This document shows, piece after piece, positions 31,964-41,875 of a DNA stretch of 64,000 bases. Position numbers and translations under genes: made by a program. Positions within the stretch are counted from its first letter, which is position 1. Each line of letters starts with the position of its first letter. The DNA comes from Usnea hakonensis (Eukaryota; Ascomycota; Lecanoromycetes; Lecanorales; Parmeliaceae), in assembly GCA_013423325.1 (NCBI GenBank), contig BLJB01000222.1, forward strand, positions 165,785 through 229,784. The letters are read 5' to 3'. The notes under the pieces are model-generated. The model saw nothing but the letters and a program-made list of their open reading frames with translations. It was not told the origin of the DNA and searched no databases.

Positions 31964-32646
31964 TGTCGTGATTGTGAAAGTGGCAGAGATTGTGTGATTA
32001 GAGAAGTGGTTCTCGAAGTATGGCAAGTGAAAAGGATACTCGTAGGGAAAAAAAATTAAGAGAAGGCATTGAAAGCAGTTTTTATCTCGGGTCTGATTCT
32101 TGGAGTGTTAATCTTTGAGTGTGATGCATTGTTCATCGACACCTATGTCACGACAAAGAGCAGGAGAAATTAACACCAACGATTAATGGTAGTGACAAAG
32201 AAAAAGACTGCAGAAAGAGGAGACGGTCGCATGAGCGCCATTAAGGGGGTTATCACATTCCCAAATCTCCCACCCAGGCCATTACAGTCTGGAAAAACAG
32301 CGAATGGGACGTAAAAGACTGCTAATTTTTCGGAGACTGATACAAATCTCTCTTAAAAGCTACAAGATGCAAAGTACCAAATACAGCTCTTTCAGTCTCT
32401 CCCTTATAGCAGTTCTCAGCCATGCTATTCACCACTTCATTCTCCATATCTTTCAGTAGGACTACTGACTATCTCAATGAGGACCCCAATTTGAAGAGTG
32501 TGACGCAGCGCTTTTCTCACCACATCGACACGTAAAGTGTACGACCACGGATCTCTTCAATGCACTATATGCTTATTCGGTATGGCCTCATCGGCCTCTG
32601 ACTGGTAGATCGACTCGGGGTCCATGTCAGTAAGAATCTCACGACG
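31964..32646. other. Intergenic region, no gene seen
   Basis: 0.68 kb between genes G and H, with no supported frame. Confidence 0.45.
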
Positions 32647-33192
32647 TCAAGACAGCTCTTCTTGAGACCGTGGTGCTCTCACACCAGCATTATAACGGCC
32701 GCCTAAATGACGTTCTTGTTCCCCATTGATGTGGGACAACGGTCGTGGCAAGGCCAGAGACCGCAGTGGTCGTACACCGGCATTATAGCGCCCAGGAGGC
32801 TGGTCAGGTCCCAGCTGAGAAGAAGGCTGGTGTCCATGTGATGAGTTGCTTGTACGAGGACTTGTGTTGTTCTCGGAGTGACTAAGTGGCGGAGAACGAG
32901 TCTGGGTACTTGCTCGACGGCCTATCGTTACGGCATTGCTATGTTCTCCGTGCGGCTTTGATTCATCGCTATATATGAAGTCGGGTTGAGACTTGTTCTC
33001 GTGATCGACTGGACCTTCCTGCTGGAAGATGGTGCTACTGGGGGTAAGATCATCAAGATGCGACTCGAGTACGCTCAAAGTTTCATCCTTGGAGAGACGG
33101 CTGGTTCCTGCACCAGGGCGGTCGCTGTGAATCTTTTCTGGCTCGAGGGACTGTTGCTCTTTATCACGCATGTTGCGTAGAGGAGAGGTCAT
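32647..33192 (-). CDS. Orphan block gene H: small disordered protein with GRYNAGVR repeat
   Basis: 181 aa, single exon, ATG at 33192. Composition is dominated by Ser, Pro, Arg, His and Glu with no hydrophobic core. Near the C-terminus GRYNAGVR occurs twice (GRYNAGVRPLRS and GRYNAGVRAPRS) about 30 residues apart; this is the only clear motif. No signal peptide or membrane segment. It closes the run of eight minus-strand orphan genes. It may be a fragment whose 5' exons I did not find. Confidence 0.6.
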   Translation of the reverse strand: MTSPLRNMRDKEQQSLEPEKIHSDRPGAGTSRLSKDETLSVLESHLDDLTPSSTIFQQEGPVDHENKSQPDFIYSDESKPHGEHSNAVTIGRRASTQTRSPPLSHSENNTSPRTSNSSHGHQPSSQLGPDQPPGRYNAGVRPLRSLALPRPLSHINGEQERHLGGRYNAGVRAPRSQEELS

Positions 33193-34158
33193 GGCACAAT
33201 AGTGGAGGGATTCGGTATCTTTCAGCCTGGGATCGAGAAAAAGGTCAAGAGCAATCGTCAGAAGTTGTGTTGGTGGCCATTACAACCAGGCACAAGTTTC
33301 TAGCCAAGTGGAGACCTCGCAAGACTGCTCTTTTTCGAAACCAGTAGCGCCGTCTCCGTCGCACCCTGAAAGTTTTGGTAAAAGTTACGAAGGCCTGAGA
33401 TGTACTTGTGACTGCAGAACGAGGCGACAATGAACAGAATGGAAAAGGGATGACTTGGAACAGACATGGAATTCGTCGCCTAGGAGCAGTCCTTCATGCA
33501 AGGAGGTAGAGACAAATTATGCAAGGGTTTCGCAACAACTATCCTTCTTCGAAATTCACTTAGATACAGGAAATCAAGGGGCATTGTGAAAATTCAGGTA
33601 TAGCCTTTGATATAAGGGCTGCAGGCCCGCATGTTCCGAGCCTAATTCTTACCAGCTGGTCGAAAAGTCCAGCGACTTGCCTAGTAGCTCCCTTCATGGA
33701 ACCGCTGTACCCACCTGGATTCAATGCACCATTCCGCACCGCGTTATTTTTCCCTTGACGCGCCAAGGTTAGGCTTGTGAATTGGAGGATCAGGTCGGGC
33801 AAGCGAGAATATTACCCGAAACGGTTGTCTATCGCAAGAACGCAACCCTCTGGAGATTCCGTATCGTAGCTTTAGGCTAAAGTCGAGTTCAATGTCTTCG
33901 CCTTACTGGACCATAGCGGAACCTCGATCAATGTGACCGCGAGTGACCAGCGCTCGTGCCGATCCCTTCTCCTGGGGCTCCACCCTCAGGCAACCCCTAG
34001 GGCCGTTCCCAGGAGATGAAAGCGCTGACGTGCTATCTCAAGGCCCAATGAACGTCAAAACATGGACAGTGGCGTGGCGATTGATAAGTCCGTGCTAGAA
34101 AACACTCGTGCGCAGTTTCGGATACACCTTTCGAGATGAGAAAATGTGAAAACAGTCT
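33193..34158. other. Intergenic region, no gene seen
   Basis: 0.97 kb. A minus-strand 80-codon frame at 33560-33802 has no recognisable motif. No RNA gene is seen. Confidence 0.45.
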
Positions 34159-35223
34159 TCACAAGAGCTCTAAGGCTTGCTTTAAGCCATGGTGATACCC
34201 CTCCATCTCGCCCCTAGCAATATACCACAATTTTCTCAAGTCGGGGTCCAAGGGAATCTTCTCATCCCACCACTTCTCATGCAAGCTATGAGCCCCAGCT
34301 TCATACTCCTTGATACTAGGCCACGTCGTCGTCCACTTGTAATAAATATCCGTCCAAGGCATCGGGCCCTCTCTCCGATGCGCATAGTTCAATAGACCTT
34401 GTTCCATGGCATTAGAGTTGAAGCGATCTTCGATTTTCGCAATAGTGAGGTAGTAGTTGAACATCGCCGTACTCGGCTGGCAGAGGAAGAAGCCGCCAGA
34501 GAAGTAGTCGCCAGCAGGAGGTGGGTAGGGGTGGACGCGGCCTTCCATGTATTGCTGAGCTGAGAAGATGTAGGATGTTGGCAATGGGCCTTCGTCTTCG
34601 ACTGCGAATTCTGGCTTTGGTGCGAGGGGTACAGTCGTGGGGTCGGTGAAGATGCCGTCCATGCGCTCGGCAATGTACATATCTGCATCCATGAAAAGGA
34701 CTTTCTCGAATTGGGTCAATTCGAGCATGCGGAGCTTAGACATCATGTCTCGCCACCTTTCAAGGCCTGGCTTCATCCATGACTCTGATATCCTTTCAAC
34801 CACTTTGACTGTTGCTCCATCCTTTCTCAACCTCTCCAGCTTCGACTCAGGGATATCAGGAGTTGCGAGGACGACGAAAGGGATAGAGGTATTGGTGCCT
34901 GTTTTCGGGGCGTGCAATAGCTGGTATGCGAGAACTCGCGTTCCTACAAAGTATTCATCCTCATCATCGGGAACGGTCTTGTGGTCGAGCTTCGGGTTTG
35001 GAGCAAGCAAAGTGACGAAAGCGTACGGCGACTTGGAATCAAGGGAGGATGTAGAGGAATTCGAGATTGAGGGAGAGGAAAAAGAGCCTCGGCGAGATTC
35101 AAAGGTGAATGCTAGAATCAAGATGACAGCCAAAGTGCCAATGGTGGCTTGAATTCTTTTGTTCATACCGCGAGATGGCTGTCCCTGCCATGGCGTATGG
35201 TGATGAGGTGCTTTGTAAAGCAT
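34159..35223 (-). CDS. GT8-like (glycogenin-type fold) type II glycosyltransferase
   Basis: 354 aa from the ATG at 35223; the open frame extends to 35331 but begins with TTG and reads like leader sequence. Seen: a signal-anchor helix near residues 24-40 (TIGTLAVILILAF), a Ser-rich stem, and a catalytic domain with YAFVTLL, VGTRVLAYQLL, FVVLATPD and the metal-binding DxD in KVLFMDADMYIAE (179-181). FSGGFFLCQPS and EQGLLNYAHR complete the GT8 pattern. Known: such enzymes use UDP-sugars in the Golgi lumen; fungal members are often described as galactinol/glycogenin-like without a defined acceptor. Two NxS/T sites lie in the stem. Confidence 0.88.
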   Translation of the reverse strand: MLYKAPHHHTPWQGQPSRGMNKRIQATIGTLAVILILAFTFESRRGSFSSPSISNSSTSSLDSKSPYAFVTLLAPNPKLDHKTVPDDEDEYFVGTRVLAYQLLHAPKTGTNTSIPFVVLATPDIPESKLERLRKDGATVKVVERISESWMKPGLERWRDMMSKLRMLELTQFEKVLFMDADMYIAERMDGIFTDPTTVPLAPKPEFAVEDEGPLPTSYIFSAQQYMEGRVHPYPPPAGDYFSGGFFLCQPSTAMFNYYLTIAKIEDRFNSNAMEQGLLNYAHRREGPMPWTDIYYKWTTTWPSIKEYEAGAHSLHEKWWDEKIPLDPDLRKLWYIARGEMEGYHHGLKQALELL

Positions 35224-36682
35224 GATATGCGCCAAAAATGCGCTTGCGACGTATGCGGAGGGTGGAGAGAAGTGGATGGGGTGGGATAAGATGATTGCGG
35301 AAGAGGATAGCTGTCCAAATGCGCCGCGCAAGTAGAGCCATTATTCTTGGGGCCCAGACTTGTAACATGGCAATGGGATTGAGTGGGTCCTGGATGAGGC
35401 TTGGGCTGGTCAGCCGAAGTGTTCCAGAAGTTGGTGGTTGTTGGTTGGTGGCGTATGGTAGTTCTTGTCAAGCGATCAAGCGACCAAGCGAAGATGAAAC
35501 GCCGCCAATGCTTTTAAGCCTCTGTTACTGCACAAAGTGTATCACAGGGGATAAGTTGAGGTGTTGATAATGATGATTTCAGAAACATATCTCATCATTT
35601 TACTGCAGGTTCTCTTTGCTCAGTTCAGATCCTACTTTGAGTAAAGTAAGTACCTAAGCACGCTAAGGCACTTATCTAAAGAAACTAAGCTGCACTAGTA
35701 CTGGTCTCCCGAAGCCACCTCTCCTCTTCAAGGCCTAGCTCCGTCTCATTGGGCCTTAGAAACATGCAGGTACGTATTACGTATAGGACAACGCAGGTAC
35801 AACGTGGCTGCGGTAGATTCCGTCGGGGCTTGCTCTCTTATCAAAAACCACCTGACAACATCTCGTTCTGTCTATGCTCATCGAGACTGCAGGCGAAAGA
35901 CTCACTTTGACGTCACACGTTGAAACCCTTGGACCTCAGGCCTGATGATCATTATGACAACTTCTCCAGAGCGTCATTTTGTTATTTCTTAGGCGGTCAT
36001 ATTGCCATATTGCTAGCGAATCACCACGTACTTATGTAAAATACTAACATCAAAGCCAGTTATAAATCTCACCTGGGCCCTTTTTAGTGGTTGTTGTTAT
36101 ACCATTTCATCCTTCAGTCATGAATGGTCCACGTTCAGAAAATGGATTGCAGGCACCAATACAAGGCCAACGGTTCTCTTTCCAGTCTATTCATACAAGT
36201 CTATTTATACATGGCACCATTTTAATACATACATAGTATTTTGAATGTTGCAATAAGTGATGACCATGACCGTCCGATTAGCAAGATTTATGTCATTTCA
36301 AGCACTAGGAGACAGTCGTGATCTTGATATCATGGATTGAAAGTCAAACTAGACAGTGGAATTTATAGAGTACACAGGAGTTGCAGAATCGTGCTAAGCG
36401 CAGCAGTGAATTTCAGTGCCAAGATCTGTTCCCAGCCGGCATCAACACAATGGGGTTCACTTCATCGGACTCGGAGAGTGACTTGCTATTGCGGAGACGT
36501 CTCAGTCCTCAGCTGCAGTCACAATTTTTCCTCCACTACGACTTCCTACCTCCCAGCTGCCATCAATTCTCTGTGACCCTTTCGAGCTACCATACTCTTC
36601 TGATCTTCTAAGTCACCCAGAGCTCGATGAGCTCTGCCATCATAACACCTTCTCTCATAAGCACTTACTCAAAACGCACATC
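35224..36682. promoter_or_regulatory. Divergent 1.46-kb region between GT8-like and J-domain genes
   Basis: Holds both promoters; no gene is supported. A TAAAGTAAGTA word occurs at 35642-35652, also found at 14305 and 27945. Confidence 0.45.
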
Positions 36683-37715
36683 ATGAGTGCCCCAGCAGGC
36701 AAATGCTTTTACGAAGCACTCGGAGTCGCTCCACACGCCGAGACGCACGAAATCAAGACCGCCTACCGAAGACTTGCGCTGCGATTCCATCCAGACAAGA
36801 ACCAAGGTGACCCTACCGCCAAGGAACTGTTCCAAGAGGTCAGCAACAGCCATTATTGGTATTGAAGTCCATTACTGATCTCTTTTGGTCTTTCCTAAGA
36901 TTCAGGCGGCCTATGAAGCCCTCTCTGAGGACGACAAACGTGCAAGATACGATATCACTGCCGGGCTCTCCCCCTCCAAACCAAGAACGCGCCGATGGAG
37001 AGAACCTTCGTACGACACTTTTACACCAGATCCTCCCTTTTGGTCCACAGAGTTACGCGAAATGACTGTTCAGAAATGTGCAAGGATCACGAAAATCCAA
37101 CATCTGGAACTCGAGATTCGGGACTTGGTGGACAGACTCGGCGACTTGGTTGATGCCGAGGATAGAGCCGCCAGCAGGGAGAACAAAGCACATGTCTGGT
37201 ATTCCTTCCTAAAACCACGTGTGCCAAAGGTCAATCTTGAACGAAAACGAGAGTTCTTGATGAACTCTGCCTGTATCAATACCCATCTCCATGGACTAAA
37301 AAACGAACTCCGGACCGCTTATGAAGAGCACAAGAAGATGCTCGAGAAAGACAACGTGCGGAAAATCTGGTGGGCTAGGGAGAGGGTCAAACGAGCGGAG
37401 GAAGAGAATAGGAGAGCGGCGACCAGAGCGGCGGAGGCGGAAGCGGCACGTAGGCAAGCAAACATGGATGAAGAAGCCGCGAGAGCAGCAGAGGAGACTC
37501 GCCGCCAAGCACAGCAAGAGGCATCCAGATTAGCCCACGCGGCAAGAGCGCGGGAAGAAGCTCGGAAGAGAGCGGAGAGACAGCGAGAGGATCCAGCAAG
37601 TGTGAAGAAGGCACAGAGAGAAGCTCAGGAGTGGTTAGCGCGACAGCGGGAGGATATTCTAAGGCGGAGTGTGAAGGAAGGGACGAAACAGAACAATTTT
37701 GATAGGTATGCTTGA
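36683..37715 (+). CDS. J-domain (DnaJ-like) co-chaperone with coiled coil, 2 exons
   Basis: Model: 36683..36838 and 36900..37715, giving 323 aa; the 61-nt intron joins LFQEV-like coding so that the text reads FQEIQAAYEALSEDDKRARYD. Seen: a J domain at residues 8-72 with YEALGV, the invariant HPD (36-38) and the helix IV region. After a linker, long charged helices run from about 130 to 310, rich in Ala/Arg/Glu (EAARRQANMDEEAARAAEE), very likely a coiled coil. There is no G/F region, zinc finger or membrane segment, so this is a class C J protein. Known: the HPD loop stimulates Hsp70 ATPase; the coiled coil probably picks the client. Client unknown. Confidence 0.9.
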
Positions 37716-38898
37716 TGGATGTAGCTGAATTTACGAGAACTTTATGTTAGACATGATGGGCTTTCGCGCTGGATAATACTATGTTTGGTGTATGTAAGAC
37801 AGTAGCAGCGATGCTGAATGCAAGAAGACATACCGTGCACCAACGGATCTGATACCGTGAACCCCTTTATGACGAAACGAAACTTGCTTGTACCAGGGTA
37901 GAGCTTCTATGTACTAACGCTTTCGGAACAGACGCTTGCATCCGTCCTTAGGAGCTCAAATGCCCACGAACACATGTACTGAGCTTTGCCGTGGGCGGCA
38001 TAGAGACTCGACATCTGATAAAGAGACAGGTTGGGACTCGGAAGACTGCTACGAAGGTGGGCGATCCTACCATATTGGGAGCCACTGAACCCCCTTTCTA
38101 GTGTATCACTTTAGAAGAGCGTAATAATATAGCATTGAGCTACGTTGCCACGAAGACCACAAGGCAGATCTCACAATGTACCAGAGTTGGTACGTACTCT
38201 GTGCTTGACGAGGATTGAGGTGTCAAGTCCGAGGATGCTTCTAAAAGCTCGGCTAGGATGTCCGGGAAACGTATCAGGGCCAGCGATCACGATATAGAGG
38301 GTCATCTTGATGAGAGTGACGCTCAAAGATGCAGCAACCCGCAGTGAAAACCATGTTCCACATTCAGCCTGTTCTGGTGGGCGCTCTGATCTATCCGGGT
38401 CATGTCCTACCATGTCCTCAAGCACCATACGAACCATCTGGACATTCAGTGACTCTATAATAAAAGGGCACACCTTTGAAGTCTTGGACTATTGCGCGCA
38501 AATGATGAGCATTCTAAAAGATTCCGTTCATATCCGGAGATGATGTCAGCCTGCAGCCTCATAGCATCCCAACCCTTGCAACAACATATTCCCTTGACAA
38601 CAAGCGCGAAAAGCGGCATCCCATTCATTGGCGGCTCCGCTTTGGTGTTGATGGCGCAGAAGCTCTACAGAGCTTTGCGTGTGGTTCAAAAAAGAAATTC
38701 TAGTTTGTGGGAGCGAGGTAGGAATCTGGAATAAGCAACAATGATGTGGCTGTGCCCGAAGGATGCGACATCGTTCCGGATGCAATGCCTCGCGCGGCTG
38801 ACTTTGAAAGCCTCGTCACAAAAAGTATTACTAGCTTTAGGTTCAGTCGCTCGCTCGAAGGCATCTGTCTCTCATCACGCTCGTCACTTCCTTGAACC
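37716..38898. other. Intergenic region, no gene seen
   Basis: 1.18 kb upstream of the broken membrane-protein gene. A minus-strand 100-codon frame at 38171-38473 shows no family motif. Confidence 0.45.
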
Positions 38899-40236
38899 AT
38901 GACAAACATCCACTCAACCACGTCTGGCACCCTCGTCATTTCAGCCTACTTTCCAGTATATCAGATACCTTCTATAGTCAGCGAGTGGTCAGCTTTGTTT
39001 CCTCTTGTTTGTCATTTGGCAACTTATGAAGAAGATCATCGTATGGTCGGCCAGCTTGCAGGCCATCTTACTGTTGGATAGTTCCCGAAACTCGGGTATC
39101 TAAACAACATACGGAGACTGCTTCAGGGAGGGCCAGAATTTCTCGATGGAGCAAACGCCAAAGGCGAATCCAATTATAAAGTCTGGGACGTCAAGTGGGG
39201 CAGTGTCTTCACACGTGCCAATGGATCAGCGACTTCTATAATCACAGACTACGCTTTTCGTAAGCGCCAGAAGACAATACTGTTGCCAGAATCAGTCGCA
39301 GTAGAACCGCGCTATCTTCCAGGTGCAGCATCTAAGGCCGTTTCCCCCCTAAACCCAGCGAACGCAATTCCTACCAAGTCTACCTTTCGCCGTTACCAAG
39401 AGCTTCATATCATCCAGATCAGCCGCAATAACCGACCCCGAACATTGAAAGAGAACTTGATGCGCTTGACAGCAACTCGTTTCGGAAAGCTTTTGTAGCG
39501 TATTATCCTAGTGGTTCTGATCATCGTGCTATGCCTGTTTGGAGCTTTTGGCAGCGCCGCCATTATAGCCAATGGACTCGTTTCGAAGCTCGTGTGCAGG
39601 TTACTCCGGACGGAAAGGCCACCAGGATACCTCGAAAACAACGAAAACCATGACGCCTGTATGCTGAGCGCCGTTCACGAGAATGCCAACACGTGGTATC
39701 TATACGTGGGAGACCGTGGCGTAATCGATTGGCTGCATAATAAGACTATGCTATCCACTCCGTCTGCTAGCAGAATAGTCATAGCATATTTTCTCTTAGC
39801 GCACATCTTACAACTTCTGGCTATGACTTTTGTTGCGGCTCAGAAAGGAATTGATGGCTTCTGCCTTGTGGTGCTTTTGCTTGTCAATTATGGGTATCAG
39901 TACCTGCTTGGAGGGCACCAAATGGCTAGACAATGGCGATTCACCGGTCGTACACCGATGATCGGTGCTGTCCACATTATCAGTGAGGCTCGAGATGTTG
40001 CGTGGATAGATACCCTGCTTGCACCATGTCCACGTGTTAGGGTATGGTTTGACGAGCTCAAGTGTGCTGCAATCGCGCGAAGCCGAGTAAGCTCTGGTTT
40101 GGAAGCTTTAAGCCCTTCGGACAGATCGTGGGTTCTGCTTAATTCACAGCTAACCATCGAGGCTGCAAGACTGATTCAACGCAGGTTCAGTGGGAAGAAG
40201 ACAGTGGAGAGTCTGTATTTAAAAGAGAGCTCGTGA
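38899..40236 (+). pseudogene. Fungal membrane protein gene broken by two in-frame TAG codons
   Basis: One frame reads from ATG at 38899 to TGA at 40236 (446 codons) but contains TAG at 39079-39081 and at 39496-39498; the frame never shifts. Text on both sides of each stop is equally protein-like: YFPVYQIPSIVSEWSALFPL, then KLGYLNNIRRLLQGGPEFLDG, then two or three membrane helices and RPPGYLENNENHDACMLSAV, WYLYVGDRGVIDWL and RSWVLLNSQLTIEA. I know this set of motifs from an uncharacterised family of fungal multi-pass proteins. I found no splice pair that would remove either stop and keep the frame. Most likely a recent pseudogene; readthrough or base error cannot be excluded. Confidence 0.7.
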
Positions 40237-40936
40237 TATTCTCTATACACGTAGCTAAACCGTTCTGTATCATACTTCGAACAGACTGATCTTTTTATAT
40301 ATATATATTTTGATGGAGGAAGAATGAAATTCATGGTTGCTACCTACCTTCTCTGCAGTCAGGTTCGAAAACATTTGATATCTTGTGCAAGTTGAGAGGA
40401 GATAAGTCTCCGAGTTATAAGATCTGTTGAGTGGTAACGTCCTCCCAGATTAGCCTTAATGTGCAGCCTTTCATGTATGGCAATTGCACTATGGACACAA
40501 TCATTACAAAGCTACGACAGCAAACCGTCATGTCATATGAAACTAAAAATTGCCGGGGATGGCATCTCAGGCGGAGTTTCCTCTAGTGTTGAGTGTATTA
40601 TCGGACTTAGGCCTCCTGCCGGTTTTATGGGGAAGTGTTGACCAGATAGTACCCCCGTTATTGGTCAATCTGTCGAACATGCTAGAAGACGCCAGTCTCG
40701 TTTAGGTTTGCGTCTCGCACAAACCGATTGAGCAAATCGTCTGCACAAGAAAATACACTCACGTCTATCCACCTTCTTGTACTGGGCGTTCCGGCTAGCA
40801 TTCCGAGACTCATCATCACGGTAACCAGTATGGATGTCACTTCGGGGATCAGTGGTTTGCCGTCTCCCATTATCATTGGATGTACGCTTGAGGTTGCTGA
40901 GAGGTTCTGGGTTCTGGTAAGCATGCTTGAGTTTTT
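40237..40936. other. Intergenic region or unseen 5' exons of the next ORF
   Basis: 0.7 kb. A hydrophobic frame at 40728-40979 lacks ATG and overlaps the next ORF in another frame; it could be an exon of it, but no splice support was found. A TATATATATAT run lies near 40297. Confidence 0.4.
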
Positions 40937-41875
40937 ATGTCTCCTTTTGATCAATATCTGGGTCTGGTCTCAATCTTAGATGTTGTACCTGCCCAGAGCT
41001 ACCTTAAAGTTCATGATCTTACTTGGAGAGACACAGCTAATGCAGCACCTCTCATTCAGCCGACAAACCAGCCACTCTATCTCCCATCTCTTCCTCTGCC
41101 GTTTCAAAGCATGTTGAACACTCCTGGCATCGTTGAGCAAGACAATCCCATTGACGCCATCTATTTTGCATTACCGAGCCAACCCCTGCATTCTGCTCAG
41201 GGTTACGTGTTCAGTCGGCTGGAAACAGCGGCGGATTTTCAGCTCCCTCAAGAAGCACCCAAATCGACGAGTGATATAGAGTTCCGAATCTCCATCAATG
41301 CGGACCAGGGGTGGACTCTAATAGATGAGTCCATCACAGGCATCTCACTCAACGGCACTAGACTGTATTCAGCCAACAATCGAAAGCTTCTTGCGCACAC
41401 AGGCTACCAGTTGTCCACGTCGGTCTCTAAAATGTCACTGCTCGCCAATGGACAGCGGAACTCGATAAGTGTCGGGTGGAGTGGTCTGCAGTTCAACCTC
41501 TATATCTTACGCAATGCGACAGACTACTTGCCTGACTGCCACCATACTCTCCTCGTCCCACAGTCCAACACTCATAACTCCTTCACGACGGACCATCACC
41601 ACAATCTGCCATACCCAGAGCAGTTGTCCAACTACACTGCTAATGCAAAGATGCTCAGCAAGAGTGACGCCATTGGTGCTGAGCTACATCGCCAGACTGG
41701 AGGCGATCTAACGCGGGGCTTTTGCATCGACCCTGCAAGCTTCAAGGAAACCACGAACGAGCTCGATGGGCAGGACTGGACTCTGCTGGCTAGAACAGAG
41801 CAGTTGCACATTCACGACGGGGAGGATGAAACTTTTGGTACGATGGATAATTCAATGAAGAGGAGGATGAACTAA
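40937..41875 (+). CDS. Orphan ORF, 312 aa, unknown
   Basis: ATG at 40937, stop at 41875. The protein is polar, without a signal peptide or membrane helix. Seen: FRISINADQGWTLIDESITG, GISLNGTRLYSANNRK and a His/Asn-rich stretch (TTDHHHNLPYPEQLSNY). Amino-acid use looks coding rather than random, yet I recognise no family. The true start may lie upstream in another exon, since a TTAG acceptor occurs just before codon 15. It could also be a relic like its left neighbour. Confidence 0.4.
   Translation: MSPFDQYLGLVSILDVVPAQSYLKVHDLTWRDTANAAPLIQPTNQPLYLPSLPLPFQSMLNTPGIVEQDNPIDAIYFALPSQPLHSAQGYVFSRLETAADFQLPQEAPKSTSDIEFRISINADQGWTLIDESITGISLNGTRLYSANNRKLLAHTGYQLSTSVSKMSLLANGQRNSISVGWSGLQFNLYILRNATDYLPDCHHTLLVPQSNTHNSFTTDHHHNLPYPEQLSNYTANAKMLSKSDAIGAELHRQTGGDLTRGFCIDPASFKETTNELDGQDWTLLARTEQLHIHDGEDETFGTMDNSMKRRMN

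Noticed and set aside
33560..33802. 80-codon minus-strand frame considered as a transposon relic
   Set aside because: No transposase or reverse-transcriptase motif and no terminal repeats found around it.
35224..35331. 36-residue N-terminal extension of the GT8-like gene
   Set aside because: The extension begins with TTG and contains no ATG; the ATG at 35223 precedes the signal-anchor helix as expected.
38171..38473. 100-codon minus-strand ATG frame
   Set aside because: No family motif, no coding bias visible by eye, no splice partners.
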